From Prosopocoilus inquinatus (taxonomy: Eukaryota > Arthropoda > Insecta > Coleoptera > Lucanidae): a stretch of 64,000 bases of DNA. Shown here in pieces: positions 56,008 to 64,000 of this stretch (position 1 is the first letter of the stretch; every line of letters starts with the position of its first letter). The stretch is from contig CM069873.1 in assembly GCA_036172665.1 (NCBI GenBank), positions 39,836,001-39,900,000 of the forward strand, written 5' to 3'. Made by a program: the position numbers and the translations under genes. A model generated the notes under the pieces. That model was not told the DNA's origin and searched no databases. It saw nothing but the letters and a program-made list of their open reading frames with translations.

Positions 56008-57005
56008 TTAAGAACCATATAAACTATTATTTAGAGAATTTGAACGAGCAACGTCAGAATAAATCAAAGGGAAATATTGAAGTCTTCCACTGGACCAGGC
56101 GATGGCTAAACATGCTCCATACTCAATTTTTTTTTTAAACTGTATTGTACATGGAATTTCCTCAGGAGCTCCGGCAATCAAGCAACTAGAAAAAAAATTG
56201 AATAAAGCAAAAAAAAAGGAAGACTTTAAACATACCTGGCATTTAACTGCAAACTAGGCGAAAACGTGACTGTAAATACAGCCACATAATTTGTTTCCCG
56301 AAAAACGACTGCCAAGTGGTTTCCAGAGGAATCCCATTCCATGCTTTGAATGATCCCGCCCACAATAACTCCATCAATATCGACTTTACTTGCATCGTAT
56401 ATGAGAATTGCTTGGTTAGGGGAATTGCTCGCATCTTTCGCGAAAATGTAGTCTGATTTTATAAATGACAGGGCGTATATTGTTGGTTCATCGTTCGTTG
56501 TAAACAAGAACATTGTTCCGTTTGGCGACCAACATGCAGCTTGCACGTTTCCTGTAAGAACATTCCAGCGTTCTGCTTGCCAAGTCTGACATTCCCATAC
56601 CCTAAAGTAAAAAAAAATCCCACGAATGAAAAGAAAATGTAAAATTGATCACTTCATGAAAAGAAATTTACTAGTGGTAAGTGATGTCCTTTGGTATTTT
56701 TGAAACGAATAGTTAAAGAACTCATTCCAAAACAATAAAATATTAAATTACCTAAATATCAAGGAATTTGTAGAGCTAAACATTTTCTCGCCAGTCGGTG
56801 ACCATTTCAATAATGTGTTTCCAGTACACCCTGGTTTCTTCAGATTACTAGTTCTATTTAACTCAACATTCCAAAGTAGTATAGACGAATCGTAGGCAGC
56901 AGCAGTAGCAAGGACATCACCTCGAGGGCTCCATGCAATACTTACAATTGGTCGATGTTCAGTCTTAGATAAAATAATAGCACTACTAATTGAAGGGCGT
57001 GTAAC
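56008..57005 (-). CDS. AAAS: Aladin (nuclear pore WD-repeat protein), last three coding exons
   Basis: Three exons with GT-AG junctions in phase: 56752-57005, 56236-56601 and 56008-56185, stop TAA at 56008-56010. Translation includes PIVSIAWSPRGDVLATAA, WSPTGEKMFSSTNSLIFR, VWECQTWQAERW, AACWSPNGTMFLFTTNDEPT and the C-terminal GACLAIAWSSGRLQYFPLIY. Order and motifs match the WD-repeat half of Aladin, a scaffold-associated nucleoporin anchored at the nuclear pore. The N-terminal half is missing: an acceptor at 57006 shows at least one more upstream exon, but none is recognisable up to 64000. A mariner remnant lies in the upstream intron or flank. Insect family members are about 450-500 residues, so roughly half is visible. 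Confidence 0.88.
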
Positions 57006-57230
57006 CTGAAAGTTCCACCTATGTACACGAGTGGCTCAATCTCTTTGACTGCCTAGGAAATCTCAGTAAATATCTTTATAATTAAGTGTATTAGTGGCCT
57101 TCCTCTAAGTCATTTACGAGAATGTACTGATGGAAAAAGTACAATGATTGCCCAAATTGATAGTAATTGACAATATTGCCACTAATGTCGTGCCAATAAT
57201 GCCAGTAATGCTGGTCGTACTGCTAATAAC
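57006..57230. other. Aladin upstream intron
   Basis: A polypyrimidine-type acceptor (minus strand ...ctttcag) is at its left edge. No exon seen. Confidence 0.4.
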
Positions 57231-57860
57231 TATTAGGTTGTTCGGAAAAAAATGTCGTTTTTTCTTCTAATTTATAATGCTTGTATTAAACGAAATATAT
57301 TAATTTTCATTAAACTATGCAATTGCCATTTTGATTAGTGATCATTCTGCCAGCATTTGCATTCGTCGATGATACCAGTAAACTTCTCTAGAGTTAATGA
57401 ATTCTTGATATGCCGTATCGACTTCGTGATATTCATTAAAATTTCTGTCTTTAAGGAAATGTTTCATCGAATAAAACATATTGTAATCCGAAGGAGCAAT
57501 GTCCGGACTATATGCCGAAAGAGGAAGAAAAGTCCATCCAAGCTCCATCAGGTTTTATTGAGATCTAATTGTATTTTGCGGTTTTGCATTATCCTGGTGG
57601 TGGATCACGTGATTTATATTTACTAATGCAGGGTACCCTACATGTAAATTTTCGTGTACTTTGGTAAGTTTAGCACAACAGACTGCAGCATTAACTATAT
57701 GGACATTTGAACAAGTTCAAAATGGTTCACGCCAAAGATATTCCACCAAACACTGAACATTACTTTTCTTCAAAAACGATCTTTGTCCAAGACTGAAAAA
57801 GATACTTGTCGGAGATTAAGCCACTATTTATACCAGTAGGGATTCTTAAGATTCGAACTA
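57231..57860 (-). pseudogene. mariner transposase remnant
   Basis: Minus-strand mariner with its 3' terminal repeat ttaggttgttcggaaaaaaa at 57231-57252. The frame reads KVMLSVWWNIFGVNHFELVQ-like, INHVIHHQDNAKPQNTIRSQ (second Asp), an in-frame stop, then LGWTFLPLSAYSPDIAPSDY (third Asp, D34D spacing) and KHFLKDRNF. The 5' part, with the first catalytic Asp and the left end, is not seen. Non-functional. Confidence 0.9.
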
Positions 57861-59127
57861 TCTGCAAAATTTGAGGTGATAAAGGTTTTTTTTGTTTTCC
57901 GAAACAATTTTAATTATTTAAAGTAAGATGTCTGGTGTTGTCTGGTGTATTTGAAAATAATAACATGACAAACAATTATTTCTGTAATAGAATATGTAAA
58001 AGTATATATTAAACGCTTTAGAATTTATGAACAAAAGAAAGCAGCTATTATTGTGTGGATTATTAAGAACAGGATATAACTTTGTTTTGAGAATGTGTTC
58101 AGATGTTTGCATATTGTTAACATTCTAGTTATTTCACTTTCTTTTGCATTAAACTTTGTAGCTAATTCTTTCAATGCATTTTGTTTTTCTTTTTAATTAT
58201 GTTTCCATATTGTTTACATTTTGCCTTCCATAATTATTAAGGATATAACTCCCAGTGAGTAATTATATAAAATGTTTCATCTTTTTGACGAAGACTTCTT
58301 CTCCGTCCTTATTAAAGGATATAAAAATGACAAATCTCGCTCCTAATTTCCAACATGTTTTGAAATAAATTCTTTATCTCTGAGAGAACACTATTTAGTG
58401 TTTACACTAGAAACCATTTACTTGCTGAAACTAACTGTCGCAGTACAAGTTGAACTAGTAGATCTCATGTGTGTTTACACAGGCACTGAGATTTACTCTC
58501 CCAATAAATCTAAATAAATTTATCGCTAGTGTCCACGTAGCTTAGCGTATGTTCCTCAGTAAAATGTACATATTACTTATACACTTTTAATTGCAATTTC
58601 TTTTTTCATAAGAATTTCTGCTGGCAAAAGCAAATTTCGATGACAAAAGTTCTCGACGATTAAGCCTGAGACGATGATCGTATTGACGTGACGTATTTGT
58701 GGAATGCTAAGTAAACAAATATAAAATACTCGTGTTGAATTTTGTGTAAAACTAAAAGTAAGAAACGAGTTTAGAATATTATTTTTTTAAACGTGACAAT
58801 AATTTGTACAATAACCCCTTGTTACAGCTTATTGCTCTGGACTTCGACTTCACATACAAAAGAAAACTTAAGCAAAATTGCTTTTTCAGAATTTTAGAAC
58901 GCACTGATGTAAAACAAAAAGAAAACATGTTGGTAATTATTATCAACATCGTTATCATTACATAAAGTTATTAATTAATGTTTTCAAGATTGGTATATGT
59001 TTAATAGATGCTGACATAAGAAAAAAAAATGCCTATGTATACATTTTTAAAATATATATTAATTAAACAGAATTTAACGGTTTTATTCTGAAATAATTTT
59101 TTTGTGTGCATAGTGCGGCCGTAAGAG
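57861..59127. other. intergenic or intronic AT-rich DNA
   Basis: No coding exon recognised on either strand. The putative promoter of the next gene is at its right end, with no distinctive motif. Confidence 0.4.
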
Positions 59128-59725
59128 ATGGCTACTATACCCAGCTATTTACTCATTGACACAAAAGAACCAGAAAATCTCACAGTGAAAATGCTCTACG
59201 GTATATTAAAACAATTATTCAGGTAAATTTTCAATTTAATTAATTATTCATCAGTTTATTAATTTTGTTTTCTCTTTTCTTGTTAGGTTTGGTGTAAAGA
59301 GTATTAAAATCCGTGGTAATAGAGGAGTGCTTGTATCCCTTACATATTCACCAAGAGGTGAAACATTAAGAAAGAAACTAGGAAATGTTCCTGTACATTG
59401 CGTTCGATTGAATTTGGAAAATGAAAACGATTTACTTCTCCTAGAAGAAGTAATCATGAAATTTCAAGTTAAATTGGGAACCGAGGAAAATTTCAAAGCA
59501 TTAGGAGATGATAAACCGCAAAAAAAGAAAATTAAATGGCACGAAGAAGAAAAGAATGAAGAAAAGAATGAAGAAAAGAAAAAGAAAAGAAATTCAAAGA
59601 TAACGATTTTGGAACAGAAGATATTTCCTCCTCCAGAACCCGCATTGCCTGAATTTATTACTGTCTATGACGATGATGCGGACCTTTTTTGTACCCACAA
59701 ATTTCATTATGAATATAAAGTATAA
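59128..59725 (+). CDS. two-exon host gene, unknown function, 177 residues
   Basis: Exon 1 59128-59222, intron 59223-59286 (gtaaat...gttag), exon 2 59287-59725. The phase joins as LKQLFRFGVKSIKIRG. It begins MATIPSYLLIDTKEPENLTV. The first ~110 residues look like a compact alpha/beta domain (VKMLYGILKQL, GVLVSLTYSPRGETLRKKLG, VHCVRLNLENENDLLLLEEV). Residues ~125-145 form a Lys/Glu tract with a tandem KNEEKNEEK. The C-terminus is hydrophobic and acidic (FITVYDDDADLFC). No signal peptide or membrane segment. A polyadenylation signal aataaa overlaps 59725-59731. It looks like an ordinary expressed gene, but I do not recognise the family. Confidence 0.75.
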
Positions 59726-59865
59726 ATAAATAAAAGAATTATTACATTTTTTTAATTTTAGTTGACTTTTTTTCACTTTCCAAATTCAGTTAATCTTCAA
59801 AAATTATTTTAGCTGTGCTTGATAAGCACTTAAGAAACTGCACCTTTCCACTTAGGGATAAACAT

Positions 59866-59901
59866 GAAAGCGATCGTAGGATGTCGCTGTTTCATCTATT
59901 T
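59866..59901 (+). repeat. 36-bp 5'-truncated hammerhead retroposon, 9-bp TSD
   Basis: Only the constant 3' end (cgatcgtaggatgtcgctgt through catctattt) is present, flanked by gataaacat at 59857-59865 and 59902-59910. Lies about 140 bp downstream of the unknown gene. Confidence 0.85.
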
Positions 59902-59910
59902 GATAAACAT

Positions 59911-61514
59911 ATTGTTCCAAAACAGGTATCTTAATAATAAAATATTATTTTTCATTTTTTTATAACTTAGAACATTTTTACATTTGTAAGACGTCCACAT
60001 CACCCGCTTTAGGAAACTTGTTCTGTCGGCTAGAATCTATGACTAATGGTGTTAAATCTGTAAATTTTGAAAAACTGAAACACATTACCAAAGGCTTTAC
60101 AGATTGCTGAAATTGCAAACATATCATATGAAATAAAAAAATGTGCTTATCAAAATCTAAAATTTAAATTGTCATAAGGATATACTTAAGAATTAAAACA
60201 GTGTAAAATATGTAGAAATGACATGAATACAAATTATAGGTATTATTAAGTGTAGTTCTTGCTCGGTGAAATAGATGAAAAAATATAACGTTTCGTATGG
60301 AACTAGTACTAATAATAAACTAAATTATCATTTTTAAGCATGTTTTTGCGTCAAAAATTACATAACATATTTATATTATTTATTTTTAAATTTGTATAAT
60401 GATACGAGCAGCGGAAATCGGTTTTTTTCTAATTTCGGAGCTTCCAGTTGTAAATTTATTATATTCAGATCCGGTCTTAAAAATACTTTTTTAGAAATTA
60501 TTTCTTCTGATGACTCTTAACATAGATACGGTCGATATCTTGAAAATATTTCAGAAAAATTTCATCTGTCGTTTTTGTACTAATCCTCATTGTAACGTCA
60601 CAATATTTTTTTAATTAAATAAACAAAACACTCATGCTCATAATAAATCAAATGTAGAAGTTTAATAATTTTTGGTTTTATACAAAATTCAGCATGCGCG
60701 TTTTGGTTTGACAAAAATTGTATTAATTAGCATTTTACAAGTACGGCAGTCGACTGAAGTTTAATCAACTCAATTTTTCTTGAAACCACTACTATTAACT
60801 AACAGTATCAGGCGTCCATTTTATTTTTATTTTTGACGTTTCTTCACTCCCTGCTTCTAGCACACGTTCTACACCATCATCATGATTCACGATATTAAAA
60901 TTAAGCAATGTTATTTTTCACTTAATAAGAAAATAAAACTGTAAATATACTTTAAAGTGTGTTTCATCAAATCAAGTGTAGCATCAAATAATGCAAAATT
61001 TTAAAAGAAATTTGCGTTTACAAGCAATGTTATAATATGTAAGTCGATCTAAATCAACAACGTGGTTGTTTAAAAATCTGTTTAATACGTTCTTTTTGTT
61101 AAATCCAATTTCTGATCGTGATTTATCTTTTTATAAATTTATAATTGTTTCTAGCGAAATTGATAGTGTATTCCTTTCTATTTACGGTAATGTAAATATG
61201 TATAAGAAAAAATCGATAAAAAATCAACATCAAAAATATTCTTCGAGAAAAATTCAACAAATAACAGTTACCTGTTTAAATAACAGTTAAATGATAGGTA
61301 GGAGATTATTGACAACAGTCATCAATTTACCAATAACAGCTATCAGTTCATAAATAACAGGTTAAAAACAAGTGTCAGTTTATAAATAACTCGTAAATAA
61401 CAGCTTATTAATATTATATTTTATTTATTAGTTTTGTAATATAAATGTTTCTTTTGTTGAAAGACACATTGATATTATAGAAAGCTGTAATAAATTATAA
61501 GAGAAAATTGTTTT
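59911..61514. other. AT-rich region, one weak candidate exon
   Basis: On the minus strand, 60798-60914 reads open as NFNIVNHDDGVERVLEAG through KIKIKWTPDTVS and a stop, after an acceptor-like ttattaag. It could be a final exon or chance. No other coding signal. Confidence 0.3.
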
Positions 61515-61690
61515 GAGCATAGAATAATTGTTTGCATCAAACTTAAATGATACGACAGAAACAATTTTCTCTTTTTACCTAAATTATTTTCTCACATCAT
61601 TCTTATACTTAAAGTAATTTTCAAATTATTTCTGTCATTTCATTTAAGATTGACGCAAACAATTTTTCATGTTATTCTATTCAGTTTTCT
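61515..61690. repeat. imperfect foldback repeat
   Basis: agaataattgtttgcatcaa pairs with ttgacgcaaacaattttt further right. Arms are about 60 bp with mismatches, including a (c)gacagaaa / tttctgtc block. Confidence 0.7.
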
Positions 61691-62514
61691 TGAAAGGAAC
61701 ATTGATATTTTCAGGAAGCACTAATAAAAATTTGCGCACACGAACAATTAGTTTTTTATTTCACAAGAACGAAAATTCTCAAATCATTTAGAATTTAGAT
61801 AACGTCAAGCATATAAGAAAATAATTTTCAATTTTGATTTCATAAACTGCGTATGATTACGTAAAATCACATTGTTTTACTTCCTCATTATAAAAGTCTA
61901 ACAACTTCAGAACAGTTATTTTGTGCAGTTTTTATTTTACACAAATAACAGGTAGGAGATTATTCACGACAGTTATCAATTTACCAATAAAAAATAAAAG
62001 ATATAAATATCAATGTAATATATACCGAGTAAACATTGTAATGAATTCTAATATACATGTGCTTGCTATTAGAGTTTATTCACTCTAACAATATTTCGAA
62101 ATTCGTACGCTCCTCTGTTATAATACTTCTCCGCGTGATTAGATGAAACTTTCCTATAAAAAGAATATATTTCTCGGGAGGTCAACAGTGAACTGTTCTT
62201 GGTAAGTATTTAAAAAATAATTATAAATAATTAGCAGATAAACAAAGAAATAATAATATTGAGTGGTTTTCACTGTTTCCTGTATGCTGCCTGTTCTAAA
62301 ATTTCACTTAATGAAAAATAGTTTTTATTTTCCGCTTTGCTATTTAGCAACGTTTCTAGTTTTAATGACACACGTTAACGCAGGCGACATTCCAATACAA
62401 TTTTTTGCTAAATGTGCATAGTTTATTGACTCGACAATACTATACAATATTTCTGAATGAAGAATAAAACACTTTAATTTCAAATGCAGCGAAAGAACAT
62501 TTAAAGGGAGATTA

Positions 62515-62712
62515 TTGATAACAGTTATCAATTTACCAATAAAATTACACAGAATGTCTCAAAAATTAATATCTGAAGCACTCAAATGCACTTAAAGTAT
62601 GAAAATAAAATTCCAATTCCTATTTAATAATATTCATCTTTTCCCAGAACATTTTCAAATACTGCTGTGCTTAGGTCGAATCATCCTAAATGCTAAAGAA
62701 TAAATCTTTTGA
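62515..62712 (+). repeat. direct duplication, copy 1
   Basis: Shares tatttaataatattcat, ttttcaaatactgct and gcttaggtcgaatcatc with 63095-63282. Neither copy encodes anything. Confidence 0.85.
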
Positions 62713-63094
62713 CATTAATAAGATATTATGAACTTTGCGAAATATTGTACCTGACAATTTTCTGTTTTAATTATGCATGTTTCTAAAACCTCTAAAGTAT
62801 ATGGGAAACCTAGACAAATTTGTCCAAATATGTAATAATGTATACGGCGTTCCGTTAGAAATAAATGTATTCGGTACCCAAGAAACTAAACACTTAGTAA
62901 AGTGCTAAGCGCTTCGCGAAACAACTTTCTGACTCGTCGATTTAAAAGTGTGATTGACCGAGGCTCGTTCGAGTTGGCTACTTTAAATTACGGAAGAGAA
63001 CACAGCTTCCTGTAATGTATTCTTATAATCAATTAATTTTTTTTTATTTTGTTTTTCAAGTATTTAATTCTTTTTTCAAAAATTTTTAAAAGAT

Positions 63095-63282
63095 TTACGA
63101 GTTATCAATTTAGCTATAAAATTATACAGAAATGCCTCAAAATTAATACCTAAATGCATTTAAAGTACGAAAATGAAATTCCAATTCTTATTTAATAATA
63201 TTCATTTTTGTAGAACATTTTCAAATACTGCTATGCTTAGGTCGAATCATCATAAATGCAGAAGAATAAATCTTCTCAAAAC
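63095..63282 (+). repeat. direct duplication, copy 2
   Basis: Partner of 62515-62712, about 580 bp away, same orientation, with small indels. Related shorter pieces (ggagattattgacaacagt, atcaatttaccaataa) recur at 61300 and 61950. Confidence 0.85.
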
Positions 63283-64000
63283 GTGAATAACCAAATAAAT
63301 AATTTTGAACCTGAAAGTAGCGTAAAATTATCAATAAAAGTTACTGTTTGCAATTATAAATTCACAATGCAGTACCGACCCAACCGGATGTTATTACTTG
63401 TTTCGTTCAAACACGTTGAATCCTGTCTTTTCAGGTACATGACCTCTTTCTTTATTTTCTCTCTTTTTGTAATGCCGAGGCTTTAAAAAATCAAAAAATG
63501 AATTACTTAACCACACAACAGTTTCAATTCTTTGCAGTTGCTCAAAGATAACTTTATCGGGTAAGCTTCTCAATATTTTTCTTTTTCTTATCTCTACAAT
63601 TACATTTCTGTAGATTTTTCAAAGTTCAGTTACTCGTTATACTGAACGAACACGCCTGACAAAATTACAACCCTTCTTTACGAACTAAACGGGGGGTTAG
63701 ATTTATTTTTTTCCTTAACAATCTCTTCTAGTATTATGACGTCATTGTCAACATTCTTCAGAGCTGCAAGAACTATAGATTTTTCTGCAACGGCCCCTTC
63801 AGCTCAAAAACTAAAGGGGTAACTTCTTCACCTCTTAAACCACTCCCCTAACTTAGGAGATGACCTTCAACGATGGTCACTTCGGATGGACACATGCCAT
63901 CCGCAATTTTTTTCAAGGTCAAATTGTTCCAGGATCCCGCTAGCTATACCACTGTACTACGACCTCTTAAGTGGCACCAAATGGTTGAATTTGATTTTGA
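63283..64000. other. no recognised gene
   Basis: Less AT-rich towards the right edge, with a tgaccttcaacgatggtc palindrome-like block at 63862. No domain found in the 76-codon frame at 63256-63486. Confidence 0.4.

Overview
This is eukaryotic DNA, most likely from an insect. It is AT-rich, its genes have GT-AG introns, and its mobile elements are types common in insect genomes: Ty3/gypsy, BEL/Pao, P, hAT, PIF/Harbinger, EnSpm/CACTA-like, mariner and many hairpin MITEs. I see no bacterial operons, tRNA or rRNA genes, or CRISPR array. Only two loci look like ordinary host genes, both near the right end: the last three coding exons of the WD-repeat nucleoporin Aladin (minus strand, 56008-57005) and a two-exon gene of unknown function (plus strand, 59128-59725).

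Layout. 1-5.4 kb: MITE and repeat debris with a pair of ~360-bp inverted arms. 5.5-18 kb: a degenerate Ty3/gypsy element. Between protease and reverse transcriptase it carries a macro domain resembling the ADP-ribose hydrolase TARG1/OARD1, and a 3.4-kb hAT transposon with 8-bp target duplications splits its RT. 18-23 kb: MITEs, a minisatellite and a ~110-bp tandem array split by a ~1.9-kb TIR element. 23.3-26.1 kb: a PIF/Harbinger element with a broken transposase but an apparently intact spliced MADF gene. 26.7-33.6 kb: THAP remnants, then a decayed EnSpm-like element with a 3.44-kb TIR element inserted. 33.6-47.5 kb: a nested stack, in which a P-element-like THAP/transposase gene is interrupted by an EnSpm-like element with an intact 726-codon transposase ORF, itself interrupted by a BEL/Pao element lacking RT and RNase H. 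48.5-53.1 kb: a second, inverted copy of the 3.44-kb TIR element, carrying a 549-bp MITE. 53-64 kb: MITEs, hairpins and the two host genes.

The most unusual component is a short dispersed repeat (monomer ~310 bp) found at least eight times. Six copies contain a sequence that folds as a type I hammerhead self-cleaving ribozyme with an extended stem I and a very short, usually palindromic stem III. Two copies are partial tandem dimers. Four copies are flanked by 9-14 bp target duplications, share a constant 3' end, and are 5' truncated (one to 36 bp) or 5' inverted. This is the signature of target-primed reverse transcription of a multimeric ribozyme RNA, a retrozyme-like element mobilised by an unseen partner. 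Copies have landed inside the hAT, P, EnSpm and 3.44-kb TIR elements, so the nesting gives a relative chronology.

Nearly all transposon genes here are broken. Exceptions that are open at sequence level are the EnSpm-like transposase, the Harbinger MADF gene and the BEL gag-protease ORF. Assignments rest on motifs read by eye. No database search was possible.
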